Part shown: positions 8,019 through 16,167 of the stretch, in pieces
Numbering within the stretch: the stretch's first letter is position 1
Layout: every line of letters starts with the position of its first letter
Notes under the pieces: model-generated
What the model saw: the letters and a program-made list of their open reading frames with translations, nothing else
Database searches by the model: none
What the model was told of the DNA's origin: nothing
Made by a program: the position numbers and the translations under genes
Assembly (NCBI GenBank): GCA_002311345.1
Contig: DCAA01000002.1
Span: 31,254 to 58,179, forward strand
DNA length: 26,926 nucleotides
Origin: Planctomycetes bacterium UBA1146
GTDB taxonomy: Bacteria; Planctomycetota; UBA8108; UBA1146
Direction of reading: 5' to 3'

Positions 8019-9077
8019 TCAGTCTTCTCCGTCCGGATCCCCGCCTCGTCGTTGATTCACCGGCAAATCGAGCGGTAGGTTCCCCTCTCGGGACGGTTCT
8101 TCCCGCTCCCCTGGTCTGTTTCTGTCGATGGCAGGGGGAGCCTCGTTGCCATCGATCTGACCCTCGACTGCCCCACCCAGGCTTGCCCCTGGAAGAGGCG
8201 TTGCTCCTTCACTCCTGAGGGCATGAAACATCAATCCATGCCTGGTGACCTCGACTCTTTCTCCAGTATGTAACGGAAGTGGGATCCTCTCACCGCGAAC
8301 CACTGCAACACTTCCGTCGATAACTCGAACCTCGGATCGATAACGTGAAGCCCATCTTTCAACCTCAAAAGTAGTTCCCAGAACTCTCGTGGTCACCTCC
8401 TCGGTTATCACCACCAATCCACCTTTACCCGGGGGAACCTCAAATCTTGCCAAGCCATTGATCAAGGTCACCGATGATTCGCTTGTCAAGACGAGGTAGG
8501 TTCCGGCAGAAATCGTGATGACTCTGCCAGCTGAATCGACGATCTCCCCTGCACCTGAACGACATCGAATAGTTGTACCGATCTCGACCATTCCAGTGGC
8601 ACCGTCTTGCGATAGATCTTGCTCTTGGCCATCAATCTCGATGAGGGAATCATCCTGAAGAGATGCTAGCGACAAATTGCCTGCAGGTGCGGAACCTCTC
8701 CATAGCGCGTCCCACCGAAAACCGGGGAAAATCCCCCAGGCAACGATGGAAATCAGAACCAGTACCCCCGCTGCCAGAGCTGCAAGTCGGGGAGCAGCTC
8801 GGTCTGCTGCTCTTGTGATCTCTTCTGACTCCCCGGGCGGAGATAACTTGCTAGGAACGAGAGTTCCTGTCAGCAACTGGTCGATCTCCCCACTCACCTT
8901 GACGACACCGAGATCGAGGGCATCCATCCCATGTTGAAATTCTTCGTACCAGTTGCGGCAACCCGAACAATGATCGAGGTGAGATTCGAGAATCGTGACT
9001 CTTTCTGGTGGCAGTTCCTGATCCTCGAGTTGTGAGATCCAACGACGGATCAGATGACATTCAGGTTCCGGATTCAA
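8019..9077 (-). CDS. Anti-sigma factor with zinc finger and FecR domain
   Basis: This membrane anti-sigma factor probably holds the adjacent ECF sigma factor inactive until a signal arrives. The N-terminus carries the zinc-binding anti-sigma motif HxxxCxxC (H33, C37, C40). One TM segment lies at about 97-117. A FecR-type domain follows, with a glycine-rich jelly-roll-like stretch around residues 150-290 (GEIVDSAGRVITISAGTYL, FEVPPGKGGLVVI). The C-terminus is Pro/Glu/Arg-rich and disordered. The start codon is TTG, overlapping the sigma stop as TTGA, and is supported by GGAGG six bases upstream. The 3' end lies only 7 bases from the converging gene at 8011, so the two transcripts must overlap. 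What releases the sigma factor is unknown; no TonB-dependent receptor gene is adjacent. Confidence 0.88.
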   Translation of the reverse strand: MNPEPECHLIRRWISQLEDQELPPERVTILESHLDHCSGCRNWYEEFQHGMDALDLGVVKVSGEIDQLLTGTLVPSKLSPPGESEEITRAADRAAPRLAALAAGVLVLISIVAWGIFPGFRWDALWRGSAPAGNLSLASLQDDSLIEIDGQEQDLSQDGATGMVEIGTTIRCRSGAGEIVDSAGRVITISAGTYLVLTSESSVTLINGLARFEVPPGKGGLVVITEEVTTRVLGTTFEVERWASRYRSEVRVIDGSVAVVRGERIPLPLHTGERVEVTRHGLMFHALRSEGATPLPGASLGGAVEGQIDGNEAPPAIDRNRPGEREEPSREGNLPLDLPVNQRRGGDPDGED

Positions 9078-9640
9078 TGGTCACCTCCAGAAGAACCATC
9101 GAGACGCTTCAATTTCTCAGCCAGAGCCCTTCTGGCACGAAACAGTTTCGACTCCACGCCCTTCACGGTCGTCCCAAGAATACGGGCGATATCCCTGTAG
9201 GAACGATCCTGGTCATGTTTCAACAGCAAAACCTCTCGATATTCCGCCGGTAACTCTGCAAGGATTTTTCTGATCTTCTCTCCACGTTCCTTCTGCTCGA
9301 GAACTTCTGGGGGACCCGGCCCGCGATCTGCATCAAGAGCATCATCCAGTTGCACAGTTTCTGGTGCTTTTCTCCTTCGGTGCCTCAATAGATCGAGAGA
9401 TCTGGTACGAACAATCTTCAAGAACCACGCGGAGAATCTCTCGTCTTCTCTCAATCCATCCAGACCGCGCCATGCCTTCACATATGCATCTTGAACCGCA
9501 TCGGCTGCCAGATGGGTATCGTTCAGGATTCCGTAGGCGATGCTTCCTGCGACCTTCTGATGCAACTCGACCAGTTTCGTGAACGCTTCTCGATCTCCCT
9601 GGCGTGCTGCAGAGACAAGTGGAGCAATCTCCAGATTCAT
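9074..9640 (-). CDS. ECF-type RNA polymerase sigma factor
   Basis: A 188-residue sigma-70 family factor with only regions 2 and 4, as in ECF sigma factors. Region 2 spans about 16-90 and includes the core-binding stretch DAVQDAYVKAWRGL and the promoter-melting segment FSAWFLKIVRTRSLDLLR. A linker of about 40 residues rich in Asp, Pro and Glu follows. Region 4 spans about 128-180, with LPAEYREVLLLKHDQDRSY and a helix-turn-helix (IARILGTTVKGVESKLFRAR). The ATG start at 9640 has GGAG about eight bases upstream. It is translationally coupled to its anti-sigma gene. No matching ECF -35/-10 pair was found in the 67 bases upstream, so autoregulation is not shown; it may be read from the purB-rsgA promoter. 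Confidence 0.95.
   Translation of the reverse strand: MNLEIAPLVSAARQGDREAFTKLVELHQKVAGSIAYGILNDTHLAADAVQDAYVKAWRGLDGLREDERFSAWFLKIVRTRSLDLLRHRRRKAPETVQLDDALDADRGPGPPEVLEQKERGEKIRKILAELPAEYREVLLLKHDQDRSYRDIARILGTTVKGVESKLFRARRALAEKLKRLDGSSGGDH
9084..9088 (-). promoter_or_regulatory. Ribosome binding site fixing a TTG start (anti-sigma gene)
   Basis: GGAGG on the minus strand lies six bases before the TTG at 9077. No ATG or GTG fits before the zinc-finger motif, so this site decides the start. Confidence 0.8.
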
Positions 9641-9707
9641 TCCTCAATCTCCAGCACTAGAAGACCATCATGGATGACGTCCCAAATCTCGGAATCCCTC
9701 GTCATCA

Positions 9708-10625
9708 TCAACGGTCTCGCTCCTGTCTCTCCAGGACCGATTCGAGGATCCCCAGGTAGGATCTGTAGCGAAGAGGATGGATATCCCCCTCCTCGACCGC
9801 TGCCTTGACCGCACAATTGGGCTCAGTTCTGTGGGAGCAGTCCCGAAAGTGGCAGTCGTTCATCACGGCAGCCAGATCCGGCATCGATGCAGCGATTTGT
9901 CCCGGGGCCAGTCCCCACAACGCCCAATCCCTGAATCCGGGAGTATCGATGATTGCACTTCCATCGGCTGCTGGATGCCAGGTCACGGCAGTGGTGGTGT
10001 GCTTGCCCTTTTCGTTGTGAGCGCTGACCTCGGAGATCCGGATATCGATTCCCAGCACCTTTGCAATCAACGACGACTTTCCGACTCCACTGGGGCCAGT
10101 AAGAAGTATTGCCTGTCCAGCAAGACGCTCAGCCAGTTGGTCCAGACCGTCACCTGAGGTGGCCGAGGTACGAATCACATCGATCCCGATCTGCGGATAG
10201 ATTTCCAGACGCTGCTCGATCTCGTCCGAAATTCCCAGATCTATCTTGTTGAGGATCACAAAAGAGGGAATCTCCCTGAAAGAAGCAGCAATGAGTAATC
10301 GATCGAGAGCACCAAACTTGATCCGGGGAAAGCCAACCGAAAATACGCATGCTATTTGATCGATGTTCGCCGCCAGGATCAGTTCTCTTCCCTTGCCCAC
10401 ATCACGCCGACGAGAGATCCACGCTTTCCTCTCCTCGACCGAAATGACCCGTCCCTCTGCAACACCAGCTACATCCCCGCTGACATCGAACTCGACCCAG
10501 TCACCAACGACTACGGGATTGCGACCCTTCTTGCGCAGACGGCCGGCAAATTCGCACCGATAGGAATTCCCATCCGCAAGGACGGTGACGTTCCTGCTGG
10601 ATCGGAAAACAACCTGGCCCCGCAT
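9708..10625 (-). CDS. rsgA: Ribosome small subunit GTPase RsgA
   Basis: RsgA is a circularly permuted GTPase that acts late in 30S subunit maturation. All expected parts are visible in the 305 residues: an N-terminal OB fold (about 1-70), the G4 motif NKID at 126-129 preceding the P-loop GPSGVGKS at 177-184 (the permuted order), the G2-like KGKHTTT at 207-213, the G3 DTPG at 227-230, and a C-terminal zinc site (C258, C263, H265, C271). Length is normal for the family. The start is an ATG six bases after the purB stop, so the two are likely co-transcribed. The protein should be cytoplasmic. Nothing looks altered. Confidence 0.96.
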   Translation of the reverse strand: MRGQVVFRSSRNVTVLADGNSYRCEFAGRLRKKGRNPVVVGDWVEFDVSGDVAGVAEGRVISVEERKAWISRRRDVGKGRELILAANIDQIACVFSVGFPRIKFGALDRLLIAASFREIPSFVILNKIDLGISDEIEQRLEIYPQIGIDVIRTSATSGDGLDQLAERLAGQAILLTGPSGVGKSSLIAKVLGIDIRISEVSAHNEKGKHTTTAVTWHPAADGSAIIDTPGFRDWALWGLAPGQIAASMPDLAAVMNDCHFRDCSHRTEPNCAVKAAVEEGDIHPLRYRSYLGILESVLERQERDR

Positions 10626-10631
10626 AGAAAC

Positions 10632-12074
10632 CTATACCTTGAGTTCCGTGAGGTGGTCTTCATCGGGTCGAGGCAACAGGTCCACGACTTCGTCGAGGAA
10701 GCGAAGGGTCTGATCGGTAGCTCTCCCGGTAAAGCGGACCGGCTCCCAGGGTGGAAGGCTCCGGGCAATCTCGCCGAGGAATTCATCGGACTCGACCATG
10801 CTCCTGAGAGGATTCGCTTTCCCTTCGAGCACCGTCTCTCTGGCTCGCCAGGAGTACTCCCGGATGCGTTCGTGTAGTTGCTGACGATCCCCTCCCCTGC
10901 GGACCCCCTCCATCAGCAGTTCCTCGGTTGCGATGTAGGGCAGGTATTCAGAGATTCTTTGCTCTCTCACCTCGTGGTGAATGATGAGACCGGAAAAGAC
11001 GTTTCTGGCAGCGATCAAGATGGCATCGGTGGTAAGAAACAGCGAAGGGATGGCAATCCGTCGCTGAGCACTGTCATCCAGCGTGCGTTCCAGCCACTGG
11101 TTTGCCGCCATCTGAGCGAGACCGGGCGCGATCGTCATCACGTGTCGGGAGAGGGAGCAGATGCGCTCGCAACGCATCGGATTACGTTTGTAGGGCATCG
11201 CTGATGACCCTACCTGAGTACTCTCGTAGGGCTCTTCCATCTCTCCGAATGACTGGAGCAGCCGCACATCGGTGGCCGCCTTGTGAAGCGCCACGGAGAT
11301 ATCGGTAAGCCGACAGGCAATCCGATGGTCCCAGAGGCGGGGATAGGTTTGCCCACACACATCAAATACTTTGTCGAATCCCAGTTCGGTCGCCAGTGCA
11401 CTCTCGAGTGCATCCACTCTGGAACCATCTCCCTCACACAATTGCAGAAAGGATGCCTGGGTGCCCGTCGTCCCTTTCAGTCCACGTAGAGGAAGGTCCC
11501 TCAGCATGTCCTCGATCTCTCGGTAGCAATGGACGAGGTCCTGCAGCCACAAAGAGGACCTCTTTCCAACAGTCGTCAACTGCGCCGGCTGGAGATGGGT
11601 CAGTCCTAGTGTCGGAATCCCAGCGTTGTCACGGCAAAAGGACGAAAGTTCGTGGACCACTCGAAGTAAACGATCCCTGATGCTACCGAGGGCAAACTTC
11701 ATGATGATCAGATCTGAATTGTCCGTCACGAAACAGGACGTTGCTCCCAGATGAATCACCCCGGCGGCAGCAGGAGCCACCTCGCCATAGTGTCGAATAT
11801 GTGCCATCACATCGTGGCGCGTCTCGCGCTCGATTTCGGCGACTCTGGCCAGATCGATGTCATCACGAGCCTCCTCGAGTGCCTGGACCTGCTCCAGGGT
11901 GACGGGAAGTCCCGCTTGCTGTTCCACCTTTGCCAGTGCGATCCACACTTCACGCCAGGTGATCGCTCTTCGCAGAGGAGAAAAGAGTTCCTGCATCTGG
12001 ACGGAGGCGTATCTCTGCGCTACCGGATCCTGGTAATGGTCTTGATCCAATGGATTTGCGGCCTCTCGTGCCAA
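10632..12074 (-). CDS. purB: Adenylosuccinate lyase, animal-like type
   Basis: This enzyme splits SAICAR to AICAR and adenylosuccinate to AMP, each releasing fumarate, in purine synthesis. The 480 residues include RHDVMAH (86-92), the catalytic-His stretch LTHLQPAQLTTVGKR (His160) and the signature loop GSSAMPYKRNP (289-299) with its catalytic serine. Stretches such as GLKGTTGTQASFLQLCEGD and QWLERTLDDSAQRRI follow human ADSL almost residue for residue, unlike the short E. coli or B. subtilis PurB types. The frame starts with a TTG at 12074 and lacks a clear ribosome binding site; the frame is open further upstream, so the start is uncertain. It is the first gene of a purB-rsgA-(sigma/anti-sigma) run. 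Confidence 0.95.
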   Translation of the reverse strand: MAREAANPLDQDHYQDPVAQRYASVQMQELFSPLRRAITWREVWIALAKVEQQAGLPVTLEQVQALEEARDDIDLARVAEIERETRHDVMAHIRHYGEVAPAAAGVIHLGATSCFVTDNSDLIIMKFALGSIRDRLLRVVHELSSFCRDNAGIPTLGLTHLQPAQLTTVGKRSSLWLQDLVHCYREIEDMLRDLPLRGLKGTTGTQASFLQLCEGDGSRVDALESALATELGFDKVFDVCGQTYPRLWDHRIACRLTDISVALHKAATDVRLLQSFGEMEEPYESTQVGSSAMPYKRNPMRCERICSLSRHVMTIAPGLAQMAANQWLERTLDDSAQRRIAIPSLFLTTDAILIAARNVFSGLIIHHEVREQRISEYLPYIATEELLMEGVRRGGDRQQLHERIREYSWRARETVLEGKANPLRSMVESDEFLGEIARSLPPWEPVRFTGRATDQTLRFLDEVVDLLPRPDEDHLTELKV

Positions 12075-12182
12075 TTCGGCAATCGGGGCAATCAGCGCTT
12101 CAGTCGAGTCCCGAAAATGCCGATTTCTACAGATGGCCCCCGTTAGGAGGCCAGCCGGGGAGTGGGTCTCCCCGGAGAGAGG

Positions 12183-12212
12183 ATCATCGCCCGTGCAGGC
12201 CGCTCACGTCAA
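12183..12212 (-). promoter_or_regulatory. Candidate promoter for purB
   Basis: On the minus strand TTGACG (12212-12207) is followed after 18 bases by GATGAT (12188-12183), matching 5/6 and 4/6 consensus positions. Transcription would begin about 100 bases ahead of purB. The site overlaps the start of the divergent gene at 12193, so the two promoters would interfere. Confidence 0.35.
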
Positions 12213-13851
12213 CTGCTCCCACCATTTTGGTCCGCGCAAATGTCGCTACGGGTTGATACTGATCCTGGTGGCCCTGATGAGCCTCTCGGGTAGGTTCATC
12301 GGTGCTGACGAGATCCACCTCAAAAACGGGCATTTTCTCAGGGGCCGGATCCTCTCCGACGATGGAAAGCAGGTGGTCCTCCAGGTTCCGGAGGGGAAGA
12401 TCTGGATTCAATGGTCCCGCATCTCCTCGATCCTGGAGATGGAACCGCAAAAAACCCTTCTCGAGGAGTGCCTGCGACGAATTCAGGGGGGAACTCCAGG
12501 CTCAGCAATTCGTTTCCTCAGATCCGAGTACCGTCAATCTCCCCTGCAAGATCAGGTTCTTCCCATCTACAGGGAGAGTTTGCTGTGCGAAGTCGAAAGG
12601 CTGCTGGAACTGGGAAAACTGGAAAGAGTTCTCGATCTCTGGAAAGAGTATCGAACCCTGCCAGGTACCTCTCCTCGCGATGGGTTGGTCAGGGAAAAAA
12701 TCTTCCAGGGTCAAGAACGACTTCTGTCGCTCGAATGCAACATCCATATCGCACTTGAAACGGATCGACCACTACAGGCAATCGCGGGGATACGAAATTT
12801 GCTTTCTGAGTTTCCATCAGAACATCGAAAATGGGACACAACTCTTGCCGAAAACCTGCTCGAAGCAGGACGCCGTGCACATGATCTGGGAGATCTGGAG
12901 ACAGCTGCGCCGCTGTTGATCGACTCGGTGATCCTGATCCCGGATCAACTCCGGCGTGCGAGAACTGCCATCGTTCACTGCTCGACAGCAGGCCACGGGC
13001 TGACCATCGACCAGGCCAACCAGTTACTTCCACGGGAGCCTGCCGTATTTCTCGCAGCAGCAAGGTTTACCGATAGTTCCAGCGATGGTTTCAGACAAGC
13101 ACTTCAACTCGACAAGTTGCGCACTCTGGTGGGAGAGGAGATCCAGCCGACCAAAATTCGCACCAACCTGGCCAGACACGCCAGCGCCGAACTTGCAGGC
13201 GAACCCCCTGCAATTCTCGATCTCACCAGTTTCATCGATCATCACCATGAGCGGTTGTGGAAGCAGTGGAAATTGCCCGGGAGGCCACCGGCGGCGATTG
13301 GACTGCGTTTCCACACCAATGCCGAGCAGATGAACGAGATCCTCGGACCCTGCTCATATCCCGCCCGATTGACGGTAGAGATGAATTACGGCCAGTTGGT
13401 CTCCGAGACGATGCACGTGGTCGCCTGGGCGCCTTTTCTCGATCAGGATGCATTGCCGAGGGAATTATTTCGCAATGCGCTTGCGAGAATCACCCACCAC
13501 TACCGCTGGTTACCGCCCTGGTTGGAGGAGGGGTTATGCGCGATCAGCAGGGGGAAACTGGCTCTCATGCGCGATCACTACCTGCTCGAACGCGCCTACA
13601 GCCTCGGAAACCTGCCCGACATCACCGATCTTCTCCAGATGGAGGCACCGGTAGAAGACGAACTGTACAGAGCCACCTGTGGATCCCTGGTCGATTGGCT
13701 CATCTCCGATGTGCCCCCTGTTCTGCTGCCGGATCTCCTGAAGCGCTGGAGCGAAGAAGGTCTGGAGCAATCCTTGAGCACGGTCACGGGGGCCGATACC
13801 TTGCACGAACTGCAGCAGGACTGGATCCGGGGGAGCATCAAAGGCCATTGA
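12193..13851 (+). CDS. Exported peptidase-MA-like protein without metal site
   Basis: The preferred start is a GTG at 12193, nine bases after AGAGGA; an ATG at 12133 in the same frame has no ribosome binding site and would give an unusually long N-region. From the GTG the product has about 552 residues. Residues 20-34 are a signal-peptide hydrophobic core. An LKNG beta domain (39-83, IHLKNGHFLRGRILSDDGKQ) resembles that of the 683-1573 protein. A long helical region follows, then a C-terminal peptidase-MA-like domain recognisable by LPPWLEEGLCAISRG near 439-453. Active members carry HExxH shortly before this; here the matching stretch reads FRNALARITHHYRW, with no HExxH. It is therefore probably a non-enzymatic, exported binding protein. 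It is followed by the TonB-like gene 12 bases later. Confidence 0.8.
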   Translation: MQAAHVNCSHHFGPRKCRYGLILILVALMSLSGRFIGADEIHLKNGHFLRGRILSDDGKQVVLQVPEGKIWIQWSRISSILEMEPQKTLLEECLRRIQGGTPGSAIRFLRSEYRQSPLQDQVLPIYRESLLCEVERLLELGKLERVLDLWKEYRTLPGTSPRDGLVREKIFQGQERLLSLECNIHIALETDRPLQAIAGIRNLLSEFPSEHRKWDTTLAENLLEAGRRAHDLGDLETAAPLLIDSVILIPDQLRRARTAIVHCSTAGHGLTIDQANQLLPREPAVFLAAARFTDSSSDGFRQALQLDKLRTLVGEEIQPTKIRTNLARHASAELAGEPPAILDLTSFIDHHHERLWKQWKLPGRPPAAIGLRFHTNAEQMNEILGPCSYPARLTVEMNYGQLVSETMHVVAWAPFLDQDALPRELFRNALARITHHYRWLPPWLEEGLCAISRGKLALMRDHYLLERAYSLGNLPDITDLLQMEAPVEDELYRATCGSLVDWLISDVPPVLLPDLLKRWSEEGLEQSLSTVTGADTLHELQQDWIRGSIKGH

Positions 13852-13863
13852 AGGAGTTCCCGA

Positions 13864-14712
13864 ATGATTCGAGAGCTCGTCGAGACAGTTATCCTCCGAT
13901 TACGTTCGGACCGTCTTGTCCGCCACTTCGGACCTCTTCGTTCCCTGCGAATCTGGCCTCGAACAAACCGGAAACCACCATCAAACCGGAAGCCACCATC
14001 GGACGCTTCCGATTCGATCCTGCGTAATGCGGCTCTGGTATCTGTAGCACTCCACTTGTTCGCGATACTGGTTCTCCCGACACCAGGATCTTCGACGGAG
14101 CCGACAACAGGTACCCGGATTGTCCTCAGAGGGTCCGTGCTCGAGGCGGCCCCGATGGAAACCGATACACCATCTGAGCCACAGCCGAGAGCTGAAAAGG
14201 AAGAGACTCCGGGGGATCAGGATCTCGAAACAGATCCGGTCCCCAGCCCGAGCGATGATGTGATGCAACCGGACGCGGTAAAGGAGCAGTTGGGCTCCTA
14301 CGTGGATGCTGCCCCAGATGCTATCGGGGAGTCGCCAGAAGACACTCCCGAATCGAAGCGTATCGATGCGCTGATGGAACAAACCCAGAAAACAGTACTC
14401 CAAAACAAAACTCGAGAGCGATGGTTGATGATGGAAGTCCGCGAACAGGTCCTCAACAACCTCTCTCACCTTCTGCAAGGAAATGCAACGATCCACCAGG
14501 GAGCTGACAGAGCAAGTTTTCTTGTCGGATTCCTGATCGACGCCGAAGGTTGGATCTATGACATCTCATTGCGTCCGGCTCCCGGAGTTGAGTTCGACGC
14601 CTTCGCGGTAAGGGATGCCATCGCAGTACTGAATCCTCTGAATCCGCCACCTACAGGGATTGCTGTTCCCATCGAACTACATCTGCGGGTGGATTTTCTG
14701 GAGAGCCGTTGA
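13864..14712 (+). CDS. TonB-like energy-transducer family protein
   Basis: The 282-residue protein has TonB-like layout: a basic N-terminus, one TM segment (about 54-71, AALVSVALHLFAILVLPT), a long acidic, Pro/Glu-rich linker (about 75-165), and a C-terminal domain (about 215-280) matching the TonB pattern (SFLVGFLIDAEGWIYDISLRP, then VRDAIAVLNPLNPPP and a terminal hydrophobic strand). TonB proteins carry energy from the inner membrane to outer-membrane receptors. The acidic linker and the 50-residue basic pre-TM tail are unusual, and no exbB, exbD or receptor gene is present here, so a non-transport role such as a cell-envelope scaffold is possible. The start has AAGGAG eight bases upstream. 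Confidence 0.75.
   Translation: MIRELVETVILRLRSDRLVRHFGPLRSLRIWPRTNRKPPSNRKPPSDASDSILRNAALVSVALHLFAILVLPTPGSSTEPTTGTRIVLRGSVLEAAPMETDTPSEPQPRAEKEETPGDQDLETDPVPSPSDDVMQPDAVKEQLGSYVDAAPDAIGESPEDTPESKRIDALMEQTQKTVLQNKTRERWLMMEVREQVLNNLSHLLQGNATIHQGADRASFLVGFLIDAEGWIYDISLRPAPGVEFDAFAVRDAIAVLNPLNPPPTGIAVPIELHLRVDFLESR
13964..13999 (+). repeat. 18-bp tandem duplication inside the TonB-like gene
   Basis: Bases 13964-13981 and 13982-13999 are identical except for one A/G difference. They encode NRKPPS twice (residues 35-46) just before the TM segment, so the basic pre-TM tail has grown by an in-frame duplication. Confidence 0.85.
14700..14703 (+). promoter_or_regulatory. Ribosome binding site fixing a TTG start (tilS)
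   Basis: GGAG lies five bases ahead of the TTG at 14709, inside the end of the TonB-like gene. It supports the TTGA overlap as the tilS start. Confidence 0.65.
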
Positions 14713-16070
14713 AGACTTCCCTTCAGGCAACCATCTCAGGATCTCTATCCCGTCTGATTCCTCACGAGGCGAAACGTTACATCGTCGCCCTCTCCGGTGG
14801 GCCTGACTCGGTCGCGTTGCTATCGCTATGCAAGACCTGGTCGAGTGGTTCCAAAAACCGAGCGGTCCCCGAGGCACTTCATGTCCATCATGGAATCCGT
14901 AAGGAAGAAGCAGATCGAGATGCGCGCCATTGCGCCTCGATCTGCGCTCGACTTGGGATCCCCCTTCACTTCGTCACTGAAGATGTCGAGCAGAAGGCTC
15001 TCTCGGAATCGATGTCGCTGGAGACCGCAGGGCGGGAAGTCCGTAGGTCTCGATTCGTTACCGTCAGTAGAGCTCGAGCGGCACCGGTCGTGCTCACTGG
15101 CCATCATGGCGATGATCAAGCAGAAACGGTGCTGGGAAACCTGCTGAGGGGCTGTGGTCTGAGAGGCCTGCGGGGAATGGAGCCGATCTCCGAGATCGGA
15201 ACCAGTGGTATCAAGATCGGTCGCCCGCTGCTCGGGACTCGAAGATCAGAGATTTTGAAGCATCTCGACGAGGTGGGACTCGAGAGCATCGAGGATTCGA
15301 GCAACCAGTTGCTGACCCACCGAAGAAATCGTCTGCGACTCGAAACTTTTCCAGCTCTCGAACGAGAGGGTCCAGAGATCGTCTCGAGTTTGCTGAACAT
15401 CTCCCATGAATCGAGACGGCGCTGGGAAATCCTGCAGAACCGTATCGATCGTTGCCTTGATCTGGCTTACATCCGACCTCCTCGCATCTCTCTTCGACTA
15501 GATTGCTGCAAGGAATTCGATGGGCCCGAGATTGCTGATCTGCTCAGAAGCGCAATCCTACGTTCTACTGGTGAAGAGGGTGGCTTGATCCGGGAACATC
15601 TCGGTTCACTGGAGAGGCTCGTGACTGGCGAAGCGCGATCATCTTCGGTGTCGCTTCCCGGTGATCGCAAGGCGATTCGATGTGGTGGCTGGATCCATAT
15701 CGGTCCTTCGAGCGATCCGGTGGAGAAAGACCTGTTACCCTTCCAGATCTGTCCCGAAACTCCCACCGATTCGCTCGGCATCCGCTGGCATTCCTCCTTT
15801 GGTGAGGTCCTCACGATCCGTTCCCTCGAATCCGGGGATAAGATTCCCGACCGTAGAGGATCGATCGAGGAGTTACTCAGATTGCAGGGAGTACCTGCTG
15901 ATCTACGCCAGCGCTGGCCACTGGCCGTCGATGCCGACGGGCAGATTCGCTGGTTCGTTGGCTTCTGCCGTCCATCCGACAATCCATCCGATGGGGTGTC
16001 GATCTCGGCCACCGATCCCGGTTCCATCGACGAACTCTGCTACCATCTGCTGAGGATCACCCCCCAGTGA
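14709..16070 (+). CDS. tilS: tRNA(Ile)-lysidine synthetase TilS
   Basis: TilS modifies C34 of the CAU-anticodon isoleucine tRNA to lysidine using ATP and lysine, so that it reads AUA codons. The PP-loop motif SGGPDS is at 29-34. Other family stretches follow: HVHHGIRKEEADRDAR, TGHHGDDQAETVLGNLLRG and the tRNA-binding DSSNQLLTHRRNRLR. A C-terminal TilS_C-type domain is seen near 385-440 (GDKIPDRRGSIEELL then VPADLRQRWPLAVD). The length of 453 residues is normal. The TTG start overlaps the TonB-like stop as TTGA, suggesting coupled translation with a gene of unrelated role. The protein is cytoplasmic and normally essential. Confidence 0.95.
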   Translation: MKTSLQATISGSLSRLIPHEAKRYIVALSGGPDSVALLSLCKTWSSGSKNRAVPEALHVHHGIRKEEADRDARHCASICARLGIPLHFVTEDVEQKALSESMSLETAGREVRRSRFVTVSRARAAPVVLTGHHGDDQAETVLGNLLRGCGLRGLRGMEPISEIGTSGIKIGRPLLGTRRSEILKHLDEVGLESIEDSSNQLLTHRRNRLRLETFPALEREGPEIVSSLLNISHESRRRWEILQNRIDRCLDLAYIRPPRISLRLDCCKEFDGPEIADLLRSAILRSTGEEGGLIREHLGSLERLVTGEARSSSVSLPGDRKAIRCGGWIHIGPSSDPVEKDLLPFQICPETPTDSLGIRWHSSFGEVLTIRSLESGDKIPDRRGSIEELLRLQGVPADLRQRWPLAVDADGQIRWFVGFCRPSDNPSDGVSISATDPGSIDELCYHLLRITPQ

Positions 16071-16104
16071 GGTGCTCTCGAGTGCAAAGATGAGTCTGTA
16101 AAAA

Positions 16105-16147
16105 CGACCGGGGCGGTGGACGCCAAAGGTGTCCACCGCCCCGGTCG
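16105..16147 (-). terminator. Strong intrinsic terminator of the 16168-18487 operon
   Basis: Bases 16105-16121 pair perfectly with 16131-16147; counting a G-T and two G-C pairs further in, the stem reaches 20 bp with an AAA loop. On the minus strand it is followed by TTTTT (16104-16100), the classic intrinsic terminator arrangement. It can also end tilS transcription coming from the left, though without a U-tract on that side. Confidence 0.92.
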
Positions 16148-16167
16148 AAGTGAATCACTGCTGTCGA

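Noticed and set aside
12153..12175. CCGGGGA/TCCCCGG hairpin as purB leader element
   Set aside because: The stem is only 7 bp in a GC-rich overlap of two divergent gene starts, and it is not distinguishable from chance.
13257..14027. 256-codon plus-strand frame overlapping two genes
   Set aside because: It lies out of frame across the peptidase-MA-like and TonB-like genes, is Arg/Gly/Pro rich and shows no domain; it is a shadow of their codon bias.
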